Program-made: the position numbers and the translations under genes
NCBI GenBank assembly: GCA_905236755.1
Contig: CAJOCR010000008.1
Span: 1-64,000, forward strand
DNA: 64,000 nt
Reading direction: 5' to 3'
Source of the DNA: an uncultured Prevotella sp.
GTDB lineage: Bacteria; Bacteroidota; Bacteroidia; Bacteroidales; Bacteroidaceae
Shown here: positions 19,751 to 29,587 of the stretch, one piece after another
How the letters are laid out: each line of letters begins with the position of its first letter
How positions within the stretch are numbered: the stretch's first letter is position 1
Notes under the pieces: model-generated
Told to the model about the DNA's origin: nothing
Seen by the model: only the letters and a program-made list of their open reading frames with translations
Database searches by the model: none

Positions 19751-21916
19751 ATGAACTTAAAAAAAATTTCATTACTATTAGCAGCAGTGTGTGTTACTGG
19801 TATTGGAGTAAACGCAAATGCTGCAGAGAAAAAAGAAGTAACTAATTATGTGAACCCAATGATTGGTTCTGGCGGACACGGACACGTTTTTGTCGGTGCC
19901 AACGTACCTTTCGGCTATGTGCAGTTAGGTCCTACTCAGACTACACAAGGCTGGGACTGGTGTTCAGGTTATCACTACAGCGACTCGCTGCTCATTGGCT
20001 TCGGTCATCAGCATCTTAGTGGTACTGGTATCGGTGATCTGGGTGATTTTGCATTCCTACCTGTAAATAAAGTAGGACAACAGAAAGTACGCTTTAGCCA
20101 TGAGGCTGAAACTGTTACACCAGGTTATTATGCAGTAAAACTGAAGAATCCAAACGTTTTTGTAGAACTTACAGCTACTTTGCGTGCTGGTATGCAACGC
20201 TACACTCTTGGAGCTAATGCCAGCAAAGGTCTTTTCGCTCTTAACCTTGAACAGGGTATTGGCTGGGACAAGATGACTAGTTGTAAATTCACTCAGGTGA
20301 GCAAGACTGCTATCCAAGGATACAGAATGTCATCAGGTTGGGCAAAACAGCAGTATGATTATTTCTATGCTGAGTTCAACAAACCTGTAACTCTCGTTGA
20401 GGGCAATAACAATATTGCTTATTTCGAATACGAGAATGACGGTACCCCTCTCGTTATCAAGACTGGTCTTTCTGCTGTAAGCGAGAACAACGCTAAGGAG
20501 AATCTTCAGAAGGAGATTCCTGGTTGGAACTTCAATGCCGTTACAGAGGCTGCAAAGCAAAACTGGGAAAAAGAACTTAACAAGATTGTTATCAAGACTG
20601 ATGATGAGAATGCAAAGACTATCTTCTATACTGCCCTCTATCACACCATGATTGCTCCATCAGTATTCTCTGATGTTAACGGACAGTATCGTGGTGCAGA
20701 CGGCAAGGTTCACAATGGTGATTTCACCAACTATACCACCTTCTCTCTTTGGGATACCTACAGAGCAGCTCATCCTTTGATGACTCTCATCCAACCAGAG
20801 AAGCAGGCTGACTTTGCAAAGACTCTTATCAACATTCAGAAGCAGCAGGGACGTCTGCCTGTATGGCACCTTATGGGTAACGAAACAGACTGTATGCCAG
20901 GAAATGCAGGTATCTCTGTTTTGGCAGACCTTGTACTGAAAGGTTTTGTTCCTAACAAGAAAGAAGCTCTCGACGCTATGATCGCAACCACTCTTGACAA
21001 GGGACGTGGTCAGGAGAGCATGAACAAGAATGGATACGTTGCTTTTGATGAAGAAACAACAGAAAGTGCGTCTAAAACATTGGAATTTGCTGTTGCAGAC
21101 TATTCTGTGGCAAAGGTAGCACAAAGCCTTGGTGACAAGAAGAACTATAAGAAATATCTGAGTCTCGGTCAGGCTTACAAACGCATCTTCGACAAGAAGA
21201 CTGGATTCATTCGTGGTAAGGACAGCAAGGGCAACTGGCGTACTCCTTTCGATCCATTCAAGAATATTCATGAGAAGAGCGACTTCACCGAAGGTGATGC
21301 ATGGCAATACACCTTTATGGTTCCTCAGGATGTTCATGGAATAATAAACTGCTTCGGAAGCGAACAGAAATTCATCAGTAAACTTGATTCTCTCTTCATC
21401 GTTAGTGGCGACCACGGCGAAGATTCTGCTCCAGATATCGATGGTCTTATTGGCGACTATGCACATGGCAACGAGCCAAGTCATCACGCTGTATATATGT
21501 ACACCTATGCTGGTCAGCCATGGAAAGCAGCTGAACTGCTGCGCAGAATCTATGACGAGATGTACACCAACGAACCTGATGGTTTGAGCGGTAACGAGGA
21601 TGTTGGTCAGATGTCAGCATGGTACGTTATCTCTACCATGGGTCTCTATCAGGTTGAACCTGCTGGTGGTAAGTACGTATTTGGTTCACCACTCTTCAAC
21701 GAGGCAGAAATGAAGGTTGCCAATGGTAAGACCTTCCGTATCGTTGCTAAGAACAATAGCAAGGATAATATCTACATCCAGAGCGTAAAACTTAACGGAA
21801 AAGATTACAAGAAGTCATATATATATTACAACGACATTATGCGTGGTGGAACATTGGAGTTCACCATGGGTAACAAGCCATCAAAATTTGGTGTTGCCAA
21901 GAGTGCGCGCCCATAA
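19751..21916 (+). CDS. GH92 alpha-mannosidase (secreted), copy 2
   Basis: This 721-residue protein has a signal peptide (to NANAAE, about 25). VNPMIGSGGHGHVFVGANVPFG and LSGTGIGDLGDF mark the N-terminal domain; the catalytic barrel has FSLWDTYRAAHPL, EGDAWQYTFMVPQD (near 513) and GNEDVGQMSAW (near 613). In copy 1 the same motif reads GNDD, so the two enzymes belong to different GH92 branches and probably prefer different mannose linkages. It is the first gene of a unit with GH130 (39 bp later) and GH20, the set known from Bacteroides N-glycan loci. Confidence 0.95.
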   Translation: MNLKKISLLLAAVCVTGIGVNANAAEKKEVTNYVNPMIGSGGHGHVFVGANVPFGYVQLGPTQTTQGWDWCSGYHYSDSLLIGFGHQHLSGTGIGDLGDFAFLPVNKVGQQKVRFSHEAETVTPGYYAVKLKNPNVFVELTATLRAGMQRYTLGANASKGLFALNLEQGIGWDKMTSCKFTQVSKTAIQGYRMSSGWAKQQYDYFYAEFNKPVTLVEGNNNIAYFEYENDGTPLVIKTGLSAVSENNAKENLQKEIPGWNFNAVTEAAKQNWEKELNKIVIKTDDENAKTIFYTALYHTMIAPSVFSDVNGQYRGADGKVHNGDFTNYTTFSLWDTYRAAHPLMTLIQPEKQADFAKTLINIQKQQGRLPVWHLMGNETDCMPGNAGISVLADLVLKGFVPNKKEALDAMIATTLDKGRGQESMNKNGYVAFDEETTESASKTLEFAVADYSVAKVAQSLGDKKNYKKYLSLGQAYKRIFDKKTGFIRGKDSKGNWRTPFDPFKNIHEKSDFTEGDAWQYTFMVPQDVHGIINCFGSEQKFISKLDSLFIVSGDHGEDSAPDIDGLIGDYAHGNEPSHHAVYMYTYAGQPWKAAELLRRIYDEMYTNEPDGLSGNEDVGQMSAWYVISTMGLYQVEPAGGKYVFGSPLFNEAEMKVANGKTFRIVAKNNSKDNIYIQSVKLNGKDYKKSYIYYNDIMRGGTLEFTMGNKPSKFGVAKSARP

Positions 21917-21955
21917 CTCTTTTTGACTCACAAGATACAGATAAAAATAGAAAAC

Positions 21956-22954
21956 ATGAGTAAACTAATTATTAAAGGCCAGCCACTTCCTAATATGCCT
22001 TGGGAAGAACGTCCTGCAGATTGCAAGAACGTAATGTGGCGTTATTCTAAAAACCCTATCATACCACGCGACCTACTGCCTACAAGCAATAGTATTTTCA
22101 ACTCTGCTGTAGTACCTTTCAAAGATGGATATGCTGGTGTTTTCCGTTGCGATGACACCAACCGCAGAATGGTGCTCCACGTTGGTTTTTCTAAAGACGG
22201 TATCAAATGGAATATCAACGAAGAACCATTGCGTTTCCAGTGCGACAACGAAGAAGTTGGAAAATGGGTATATGGTTATGACCCGCGCGTTACATGGATT
22301 GAAGACCGCTGGTATGTAACCTGGTGTAACGGCTATCATGGTCCTACCATTGGTGTCGCATGGACAAAGGATTTCGAGACTTTCCACCAGTTGGAGAACG
22401 CTTTCCTGCCATACAACAGAAATGGCGTGTTGTTCCCTCGCAAGATAAATGGTAACTTTGCTATGCTCTCTCGCCCATCAGATACTGGTCACACCCCATT
22501 TGGTGACATCTTCTATAGCGAGAGTCCTGATATGGATTTCTGGGGACATCATCGTCACGTAATGGCTCCTGCAGCATTCGAAGACAGTGCTTGGCAGTGC
22601 ATGAAGATCGGTGCTGGCCCTATCCCTATTGAAACAAGTGAAGGTTGGTTGTTGTTCTATCACGGTGTTCTTCGCAGCTGCAGCGGTTATGTGTACAGCT
22701 TTGGTTCAGCTCTGCTTGATCTTGAGCAACCATGGAAGCCTATCTACCGTTCAGGTCCATACCTCATCTCGCCACAGACACAATATGAACTTACAGGCGA
22801 TGTGCCAAACGTATGTTTCCCTTGTGCAGAACTTCACGACCCTGAGACAGGTCGCGTAGCCGTTTACTATGGTTGTGCTGATACTGTTACAGGTATGGCA
22901 TTTGGTTATATCCCAGAAATTCTGGAATGGACCAAGAAAACATCTATTATCTAA
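21956..22954 (+). CDS. GH130 beta-1,4-mannoside phosphorylase
   Basis: This 332-residue protein is a five-bladed beta-propeller of the GH130 family. [11 protein letters not shown] contains the conserved catalytic Asp (D109). No signal peptide is present, so it acts in the cytoplasm. GH130 members split Man-beta-1,4-GlcNAc or Man-beta-1,4-Glc with phosphate, giving mannose 1-phosphate. Beside GH92 and GH20, the first activity is favoured, as for Bacteroides enzymes of N-glycan use. The ATG at 21956 ([20 protein letters not shown]) was chosen because the frame upstream (from 21923) has no ATG and no family residues. Confidence 0.88.
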   Translation: MSKLIIKGQPLPNMPWEERPADCKNVMWRYSKNPIIPRDLLPTSNSIFNSAVVPFKDGYAGVFRCDDTNRRMVLHVGFSKDGIKWNINEEPLRFQCDNEEVGKWVYGYDPRVTWIEDRWYVTWCNGYHGPTIGVAWTKDFETFHQLENAFLPYNRNGVLFPRKINGNFAMLSRPSDTGHTPFGDIFYSESPDMDFWGHHRHVMAPAAFEDSAWQCMKIGAGPIPIETSEGWLLFYHGVLRSCSGYVYSFGSALLDLEQPWKPIYRSGPYLISPQTQYELTGDVPNVCFPCAELHDPETGRVAVYYGCADTVTGMAFGYIPEILEWTKKTSII

Positions 22955-22974
22955 AACACCCCTACAAAACCAAC

Positions 22975-24602
22975 ATGAAAAAGACATTTATGACCATCTT
23001 GATGGCTGTAGCAGCACTTACTGCTACAGCCCAAGAGGCAAACTACAACGTTGTGCCTCTTCCACAAAACATCACATTAAATAAAGCTAAGGCTTTTGTT
23101 CTAAACCCACAAACAGTCATTGTTACAGAAGACAATGAGGCTATGCAGCGTAATGCTGAGTTCTTAAAAGACTTTATCAAGCAGACAACAGGTCTGCAGG
23201 TTGCTGATGCAGCTACAAAAGGAAGCAACAGCATAGTTTTAAAACTCTCTAAGAAGATTTCTGCCGATGAAGGCTATAGTATCAAAGTGACAGCCAACAA
23301 GGTGCTTATAGAAGGAAAAACACCTGCTGGCGTATTCTATGGTATTCAAACACTACGTAAGTCATTACCCGTAAATAAGCACTGTGGTAAGCATGCACAT
23401 CATGCCATGACCTCTATCACTCTGCCTGCAGGTGTTATCAAGGTTATCGCGGTGGAATGCTTGATGTTGCACGACACTTTTTCCCTGTAGCTTTCGTAAA
23501 GGAATATATTGATTTGCTAGCCCTGCACAATCTTAATACATTCCATTTCCACCTCACAGAAGATCAAGGTTGGCGCATTGAAATAAAGAAATATCCAAAA
23601 CTAACTGAAATTGGTTCTAAAAGAGCACAGACAGTTGTTGGACATAATTCTCCTGTTTACGATGAAACACCCTATGGCCCATTCTTTTACACTCAAGAAG
23701 AACTACGAGAAATAGTAAAATATGCAGCCGACCGTTATATCACTGTAATTCCAGAAATAGACATGCCTGGCCATATGCGTGCTGCTCTTGCAGCATATCC
23801 TGAATTTGGTTGCACAGGAGGCCCATATACTGTAGCAGAAGAATGGGGCGTCTTTGACGAAATACTTTGCGCAGGAAAAGAAGAAACATTCAGTTTTTTA
23901 CAAGATATTCTTGACGAAATCTTAGATATATTCCCATCAAAGGTTATTCACATTGGTGGCGACGAGGCTCCAAGAACCGAATGGAAGAAATGTCCACGCT
24001 GTCAGAAGAGAATAGAAGAACAGAACCTTCAGGGACGCAATGGTTTTAGTAAAGAGGCACAACTACAGTGTTACTTCATGAATCGCATCAGCAAGTATCT
24101 TGCAAGCAAAGGACGTACTGTCATTGGCTGGGACGAACTGTTAGAAGGTGATGTTGATCCTGGTACAACGATAATGAGTTGGCGCGGTACAGAAGGTGGA
24201 GAACAAGCTGCTGCACGCGGTCTTAATGCCGTAATGGCACCTACTCCTTATCACTACTTTGATCATTATCAGAACAAGGATCAGTCTATACGCTTAATTG
24301 GTGGCTATATCCCAATAGAAAAAGTATATAGTTACAATCCTGTCCCCGATGACGCTTCTGTAGAAATGAAGAAACATATTATTGGCGTTCAGGCTAATCT
24401 ATGGACAGAATATATTACCTGCAGTCAACTTGCAGAATATCAACTTCTTCCACGCATGGCAGCTATGTGCGAGACTGCATGGAGTGATAACAGCAAGAAA
24501 GACTTTAATTCGTTCAGAGTGCGCGAGAAGAAGCTTGCCAAGCTCTATGATAAGTTTGACTGGACATACGCAAAAGACATGTGGAAAGAAGAAAAGAAAT
24601 AA
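22975..24602 (+). pseudogene. GH20 beta-N-acetylhexosaminidase broken by a small deletion
   Basis: Frame 1 (22975-23490) encodes a signal peptide (MKKTFMTILMAVAALTATAQ) and the GH20 N-terminal domain up to TLPAGVIK. Frame 2 (in frame from about 23442; first ATG 23457; stop 24602) continues with YRGGMLDVARHFFPVAFV, LTEDQGWRIEIKKYP and the catalytic Asp-Glu pair in HIGGDEAPRTEW (codons 23961-23966). The family normally has a short link such as DxPRF between the two parts. Its loss, about 16 bp by family pattern, gives the observed frame shift. Intact, it would be about 545 residues and release terminal GlcNAc/GalNAc. A frame-2 start at 23457 would lack the N-terminal domain and the signal. An assembly error is possible. 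Confidence 0.85.
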
Positions 24603-24626
24603 AACTCTTTTCAAACAATAACAAAA

Positions 24627-24658
24627 AAATCCCTGCAACATAAATTGCAGGGATTTTT
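24627..24658. terminator. Bidirectional terminator between GH20 and pnp
   Basis: AAATCCCTGCAA (24627-24638) pairs with TTGCAGGGATTT (24645-24656), flanked by A-run and T-run. Confidence 0.92.
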
Positions 24659-24677
24659 AATTATATAGAGATGAAGA

Positions 24678-26927
24678 TTATTCTGCATTCTCTTGTGGAG
24701 CAGCCTCGTCACGATGCTCGAAACGACGACCACCTTCACGACGTGGGCCACGATTGCCCTCACGACGTGGACGACGCTCACGCTCAACATAGCCTTCTGG
24801 CTTCTCAAGCAATACACGGTGAGAGAGCTTGTACTTACCTGTCTTAGGATCGATTTCAAGAAGCTTAACGCTAATCTTGTCACCTTCCTTGAGACCAGCC
24901 TCTTCAACAGTTTCAAGACGCTTCCAAGCAATCTCTGAGATGTGGAGCAGACCTTCCTTACCTGGGAGAATCTCTACAAAGCAACCATAAGGCATAACGC
25001 TCTTTACTGTACCCTCGTAGGTTTCACCAACCTCAGGAACAGCAACGATAGCCTTGATCTTACCAAGAGCAGCATCAATAGAATCCTTGTTAGGAGCTGA
25101 AATCTGAACATGACCCTTACCATCAGTCTCTTCAATAGTGATAGTAGAGCCTGTCTCTTCCTGCATCTGCTGGATAATCTTACCACCAGGACCGATAACT
25201 GCACCGATGAACTCCTTAGGTATGTCAATAGCGATGATACGTGGTACCTGTGGCTTCATCTCCTCACGTGGATGATCCATTGTCTTCATCATCTCGTTCA
25301 TGATGTGCTCACGACCAGCCTTAGCCTGCATCAGAGCCTTCTCAAGAATCTCGTATGAAAGACCGTCACACTTGATATCCATCTGTGTAGCAGTAAGACC
25401 GTCCTTTGTACCTGTTGTCTTGAAGTCCATATCACCCAAGTGGTCCTCATCACCAAGGATATCAGAGAGGATAGCATACTTATCCTCACCTGGGTTCTTG
25501 ATAAGACCCATAGCGATACCAGCAACAGGCTTCTTCATTGGAACACCAGCGTCCATAAGGGCGAGGGTACCAGCACATACTGTAGCCATAGAAGAAGAAC
25601 CGTTAGACTCGAGAATCTGGCTTACCAAACGAACTGTATAAGGGAAATCTTCAGGAATCATATCCTTAAGACCACGCCATGCCAAATGACCATGACCAAT
25701 CTCACGACGACCTACACCACGCTGTGCCTTAGCCTCACCTGTTGAGAATGGAGGGAAGTTGTAGTGAAGGAGGAAGCGCTGATAACCACGATTAAGAACG
25801 CCGTCAACAAGTTTCTCATCAAGCTTTGTACCAAGAGTACATGTAGAGAGTGACATTGTTTCACCACGCTGGAAGATTGATGATCCGTGTGGCATTGGAA
25901 GAGGTGAAACCTCGCACCAGATAGGACGAATCTCTGTTGTTGCGCGACCGTCGAGACGAAGTCCCTCGTCGAGGATACAACGACGCATAGCATCGCGCAT
26001 AACATCGTCGAAGTAGCGAACAGCCTCAGCGTGCTTCTCTGCGAGCTCATCCTCTGAAAGATCAGTGTGAGCAGCATCATACTTCTCAAGGAAGTCAGCC
26101 AAAAGCTTATCGAAAGCGTCATGACGCTCCTGCTTAGGCAGAGCCTTGTGGTTGATATCGTATGCTGGCTGATAAAGTTCGTCGTTGATCTGCTTACGAA
26201 GATCCTCGTCGTTAACCTCATCATTATACTCACGCTTCTTGTCAGTACCAAGTTCCTTAGCAAGTTCATCCTGCAAGTCACACATTGGCTTGATTGCTTC
26301 ATGAGCAGCCTTCAGAGCACCGATAAGATCCTGCTCTGACACTTCCTTCATTTCACCCTCAACCATCATGATGTTGTCCTTAGTAGCACCTACCATGAGG
26401 TCCATATCAGCCTCTTCCATCTGCTGGAATGTTGGGTTAACTACATACTCACCATTGATACGTGCAACACGAACCTCAGAAATAGTATAGTCAAAAGGAA
26501 TATCTGAACAAGCCATTGCTGCTGATGCTGCAAAACCAGCAAGTGCATCTGGCTGATCAACGCCATCTGCAGAAAGCAACATTACCTGTACATAAACCTC
26601 ACAGTGATAATCTGATGGGAATAATGGACGAAGAGCACGGTCAACAAGGCGTGATGTAAGAATCTCCTCGTCACTTGCTTTGCCTTCACGCTTGGTAAAA
26701 CCACCTGGGAAACGACCTGCAGCACTATACTGCTCACGGTAATCTACCTGCAAAGGCATGAAATCTGTACCCGGAACTGCCTCTTTGGCTGCGCAAACAG
26801 TTGCCAAAAGCACGGTGTTGCCCATACGAAGGACTGCAGCACCATCTGCCTGTTTCGCAACCTTTCCGGTCTCAATTGAGATGGTTCTACCATCTGGCAA
26901 TTGAACTGTTTTTGTAATTACGTTCAT
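24678..26927 (-). CDS. pnp: Polyribonucleotide nucleotidyltransferase (PNPase)
   Basis: This 749-residue enzyme has two RNase PH domains (about 5-230 and 325-560), a KH domain ([16 protein letters not shown]) and an S1 domain ([20 protein letters not shown]). The tail is rich in Arg and Gly ([18 protein letters not shown]), probably an added RNA-binding end. It degrades RNA 3' to 5' with phosphate and can add tails, in the cytoplasm. It is a single gene with its own promoter and shared terminator. Confidence 0.97.
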   Translation of the reverse strand: MNVITKTVQLPDGRTISIETGKVAKQADGAAVLRMGNTVLLATVCAAKEAVPGTDFMPLQVDYREQYSAAGRFPGGFTKREGKASDEEILTSRLVDRALRPLFPSDYHCEVYVQVMLLSADGVDQPDALAGFAASAAMACSDIPFDYTISEVRVARINGEYVVNPTFQQMEEADMDLMVGATKDNIMMVEGEMKEVSEQDLIGALKAAHEAIKPMCDLQDELAKELGTDKKREYNDEVNDEDLRKQINDELYQPAYDINHKALPKQERHDAFDKLLADFLEKYDAAHTDLSEDELAEKHAEAVRYFDDVMRDAMRRCILDEGLRLDGRATTEIRPIWCEVSPLPMPHGSSIFQRGETMSLSTCTLGTKLDEKLVDGVLNRGYQRFLLHYNFPPFSTGEAKAQRGVGRREIGHGHLAWRGLKDMIPEDFPYTVRLVSQILESNGSSSMATVCAGTLALMDAGVPMKKPVAGIAMGLIKNPGEDKYAILSDILGDEDHLGDMDFKTTGTKDGLTATQMDIKCDGLSYEILEKALMQAKAGREHIMNEMMKTMDHPREEMKPQVPRIIAIDIPKEFIGAVIGPGGKIIQQMQEETGSTITIEETDGKGHVQISAPNKDSIDAALGKIKAIVAVPEVGETYEGTVKSVMPYGCFVEILPGKEGLLHISEIAWKRLETVEEAGLKEGDKISVKLLEIDPKTGKYKLSHRVLLEKPEGYVERERRPRREGNRGPRREGGRRFEHRDEAAPQENAE

Positions 26928-26979
26928 CTAAAATTTTAAAAAAATCATTATTGTTTTGATCAAACATCTAAAATATGTC

Positions 26980-26987
26980 GCAAAGAT
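26980..26987 (-). promoter_or_regulatory. Promoter -7 element of pnp
   Basis: TATCTTTG on the minus strand, 53 bp before the ATG at 26927. Confidence 0.6.
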
Positions 26988-27045
26988 ACCTCTTTTATAT
27001 TAAAAAAACGAATGTGAAATCTTTTTTTTCGATTTTTTTTATATT

Positions 27046-27053
27046 TATATTTG
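27046..27053 (+). promoter_or_regulatory. Promoter -7 element of the rubredoxin gene
   Basis: TATATTTG, 61 bp before the ATG at 27114, in a T-rich stretch. Divergent to the pnp promoter. Confidence 0.6.
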
Positions 27054-27113
27054 CAGATTACTGTTTTTTTGGTTAGATTTGCTACCGATTATTCACTCTA
27101 AAAAAGAAACATT

Positions 27114-27275
27114 ATGAAAAAGTACGTTTGCGAAGTTTGCGGGTACGTTTACGACCCAGCAAAGGGTGATCCAGATAACGGAATTACTCCTGGTACAGCA
27201 TTTGAAGACCTGCCAGAAGACTGGGTATGCCCAGTATGCGGTGTTGGAAAAGACAGTTTCAAACCTGAAGATTAA
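27114..27275 (+). CDS. Rubredoxin
   Basis: This 53-residue protein starts [18 protein letters not shown] and has the two CxxCG knuckles (C6-x2-C9 and C39-x2-C42) that bind a single iron. Length and sequence are typical of the family. It carries electrons in the cytoplasm of anaerobes, often to peroxide- or oxygen-reducing proteins. The gene is short, single, with its own promoter and a strong terminator 18 bp after the stop. Confidence 0.96.
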   Translation: MKKYVCEVCGYVYDPAKGDPDNGITPGTAFEDLPEDWVCPVCGVGKDSFKPED

Positions 27276-27292
27276 TATTAATTCTATAGATT

Positions 27293-27328
27293 AATGGCAT
27301 TGCGTAAGTAGCAATGCCATTTTTTTGA
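27293..27328 (+). terminator. Terminator after rubredoxin
   Basis: AATGGCATTGC (27293-27303) pairs with GCAATGCCATT (27311-27321), followed by TTTTT. Confidence 0.93.
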
Positions 27329-27344
27329 CAAAACAAAATATACA

Positions 27345-28022
27345 ATGAAGATTACAGTATCACGAGAGATTGAAAGCGTATGCCCGAATTTCGTGGGTGC
27401 CTGCGTTGATGCACAAGTAGAGAACAGTAAGTTCAGCCAGGCACTCTGGGACGAGATTCATGAATTAGAAGATAAATTCAGAGCTACATTAACTACTGAA
27501 AGTTTAAAAGAAATAAGCGGAATAGCTGCCACACGAAAAGTTTACAAAGCATGCGGCAAAGACCCATCACGTTATCGTCCTGCCTCAGAAGCTCTCATCC
27601 GTAGAATGTTACAAGGTAAAGAGTTGTATCAGATAGACACTTTAGTTGACTTGATAAATCTTGCAAGTATTGCCTATGGCTACAGCATCGGAGGTTTCGA
27701 CGGCGATAAGTTCGTTGGCGACGAACTCACATTAGGCATTGGTAAGGAAGGAGAACCCTACGAAGGTATAGGACGAGGAATGATCAACATACACGGACTG
27801 CCTGTTTATCGTGATGCCGTAGGTGGTGTGGGCACTCCAACAAGCGACAACGAGCGTACAAAGATGGAACTGAAGACTACCCATCTTGTTGTTCTTATCA
27901 ACGGTTACGACGGTAATGAGGAAAATGTTATTGCCAATGCACGCTTTATACAAGAACTGATAAAAAAATATTGTAACAGCGATGGAGGTAAGTTCTTTGT
28001 CTATAGATACGAAAAAGAATAA
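27345..28022 (+). CDS. B3/B4 tRNA-binding-domain protein
   Basis: This 225-residue protein resembles the free-standing B3/B4 domain of phenylalanyl-tRNA synthetase beta chains: KVYKACGKDPSRYRPASEAL, DLINLASIAYGYSIGGFD and VYRDAVGGVGTPTSDNERT are typical. Such proteins are thought to bind or edit misacylated tRNA or amino acids, but the exact role is not settled. No signal peptide, so cytoplasmic. The start is 17 bp after the rubredoxin terminator, with no clear promoter of its own. Confidence 0.85.
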   Translation: MKITVSREIESVCPNFVGACVDAQVENSKFSQALWDEIHELEDKFRATLTTESLKEISGIAATRKVYKACGKDPSRYRPASEALIRRMLQGKELYQIDTLVDLINLASIAYGYSIGGFDGDKFVGDELTLGIGKEGEPYEGIGRGMINIHGLPVYRDAVGGVGTPTSDNERTKMELKTTHLVVLINGYDGNEENVIANARFIQELIKKYCNSDGGKFFVYRYEKE

Positions 28023-28067
28023 AACATATTGAGAGAAAGGTTCTAAATAAAAAAATAGGGAGTATTT

Positions 28068-28098
28068 TTTGTAATTCAATCATTTTCCATTACTTTTG
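28068..28098 (+). promoter_or_regulatory. Promoter of the thioredoxin-fold lipoprotein gene
   Basis: TTTG (28068-28071), exactly 19 bp, TACTTTTG (28091-28098): a full match to the Bacteroidota consensus. It supports the start at 28132 over an in-frame start at 28096, which lies inside the promoter. Confidence 0.85.
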
Positions 28099-28131
28099 CA
28101 CGAAATAACTTACGTGAAAAAGACTATTAAA

Positions 28132-29295
28132 ATGAAAATATCTAAATTTTTCTCAGTAGCTGTGTTCACAGTAGCAGCTCTGAGTCTCACTTCTTGCAAC
28201 AACAAGAAGTTTCATGTGAATGGTACTATCAGCGACGCTAAAGACTCTGTGCTCTACTTCGAGAACATGAGCCTCAATGGTCCTGTTGTTGTTGACTCCG
28301 TTAAGCTTGCTGAAGACGGTAGTTTTGATTTCTCAGGAAAAGCTACAGAAGCACCTGAATTCTATCGCTTGCGTATCGCTGGTCAGATTATCAATGTAGC
28401 TATCGACTCTACAGAAACAGTAAAGTTCAAGGCAAGCTACCCTACTATGACCTCACAATACGAAGTTGAGGGAAGCGAAGAAAACAGCAAGATCAAGGAA
28501 CTGGCTCTCTTGCAGTTAGGTCTTCAGGGACAGGTTAACGCTATTGCTCAGAACCCTCAGTTAGGTGTTAACGAGGTTCAAGACAGCGTCATCAAGGTGC
28601 TCACAGCATATAAAGAGAATGTTAAACGCAACTATATCTTCAAAGAACCAATGAAGGCTTATTCTTATTTTGCATTGTTCCAGACATTCACACTTGGCAA
28701 CATGCAGAGCCTTGTGTTCAACCCACGTAGCAACAAAGACGACATCAAGGTTTTTGCTGCCGTAGCTACAAGCTGGGATACATTCTATCCAGGTGCAGAA
28801 CGTGGCAAGAACCTTCACAACATTGCTATTGAGGGTATGAAAGATATCCGTATCGTACAAGCAGAACGGAATCAGCAGATTGATGCAAGCAAGGTTAGCA
28901 CAAGCGGTATTATCGACATCGCTTTGGCCGACAACAAAGGTCAGGTACGTCGCCTGAGCGATCTGAAAGGCAAGGTTGTTCTTCTCGACTTCCATGCTTT
29001 CGGTACAAAGCAGTCAACACAACGTATTATGATGATGCGCTCGCTCTACAACAAATATCATGCAGCAGGCTTCGAGATTTATCAGGTTGCTGTTGACCCA
29101 GACGAGCATTTCTGGAAGACTCAGACTGCTGCCCTACCTTGGATAAGCGTTCGTGCCAACGAAGATTCACAGACTTTGAGCCTGTATAATGTTCAGTCAA
29201 TTCCAACATTCTTCCTTATCACTAAGGACAACGTACTCTACAAGCGCGATGTACAGATCAAGGATGTAGATGCAGAAATCAAGGCCTTATTATAA
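28132..29295 (+). CDS. TlpA-like thioredoxin-fold lipoprotein without CXXC
   Basis: This 387-residue protein has a lipobox (LTSC, Cys 22), a DUF4369-like N-terminal domain (about 25-120), a helical linker and a C-terminal thioredoxin fold (about 265-387). In TlpA/ResA relatives the strand LLDFWA is followed by the redox CxxC. Here the matching stretch is LLDFHAFGTKQSTQR (about 284-298), with no Cys at either site. The cis-Pro loop is kept (QSIPTFFLI). It is thus probably not a disulfide reductase but a binding or scaffold protein in the periplasm or outer membrane. It has its own promoter and terminator. Confidence 0.85.
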   Translation: MKISKFFSVAVFTVAALSLTSCNNKKFHVNGTISDAKDSVLYFENMSLNGPVVVDSVKLAEDGSFDFSGKATEAPEFYRLRIAGQIINVAIDSTETVKFKASYPTMTSQYEVEGSEENSKIKELALLQLGLQGQVNAIAQNPQLGVNEVQDSVIKVLTAYKENVKRNYIFKEPMKAYSYFALFQTFTLGNMQSLVFNPRSNKDDIKVFAAVATSWDTFYPGAERGKNLHNIAIEGMKDIRIVQAERNQQIDASKVSTSGIIDIALADNKGQVRRLSDLKGKVVLLDFHAFGTKQSTQRIMMMRSLYNKYHAAGFEIYQVAVDPDEHFWKTQTAALPWISVRANEDSQTLSLYNVQSIPTFFLITKDNVLYKRDVQIKDVDAEIKALL

Positions 29296-29363
29296 TAAGG
29301 CTTCTTTCTGCAAGAAACAATCATAAAGTAAATAGCTTTTACCTAATTTATGTTTGTTTTTCC

Positions 29364-29407
29364 TCTATAATGAGTCTATAATGCCTCTATATTATCTCTA
29401 TATTGCT
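29364..29407. repeat. Four 11-bp tandem units, TCTATA core
   Basis: Units start at 29364, 29375, 29386 and 29397; each begins TCTATA(A/T)T. The spacing equals one DNA helix turn. Same family as the arrays near 2956 and 14857. Confidence 0.75.
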
Positions 29408-29433
29408 ATTGTAAAGAAATATTTGGCAAATAC

Positions 29434-29472
29434 AATAATCCCCATCCTTGTTTCAGGATGGGGATTATTTTG
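29434..29472. terminator. Bidirectional terminator between TlpA-like and NUDIX genes
   Basis: The 14-bp arms AATAATCCCCATCC (29434-29447) and GGATGGGGATTATT (29456-29469) pair perfectly. Confidence 0.9.
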
Positions 29473-29587
29473 AATTAGGAATTACGAGTTAGGAATTTTG
29501 AATTATTTTACGCCGCTTATTCAATGATAAATTACGTATGCCGTAGGCATTCAACTACTAACTCCTAACTTCTAACTCCTAACTAAT
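29472..29587. repeat. Heptamer repeats around a GTA-loop palindrome
   Basis: Degenerate 7-bp units (AATTAGG-like, 29472-29507, and ACTCCTA-like, 29551-29585) flank the palindrome ATGCCGTAGGCAT (29538-29550). The right array runs into the NUDIX gene and supplies its stop codon (minus-strand TAG, 29579-29581). Similar elements are at 39376-39536 and 41343-41391. Confidence 0.65.

Noticed and set aside
21923..21955. Earlier start of the GH130 gene
   Set aside because: It would need TTG; the residues do not fit the family, and the ATG at 21956 gives the normal N-terminus.
28096..28131. Earlier start of the thioredoxin-fold lipoprotein
   Set aside because: It overlaps the -7 promoter element and would bury the lipoprotein signal.
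29364..29407. Possible CRISPR array
   Set aside because: Units are 11 bp without spacers; no cas gene is present anywhere in the window.
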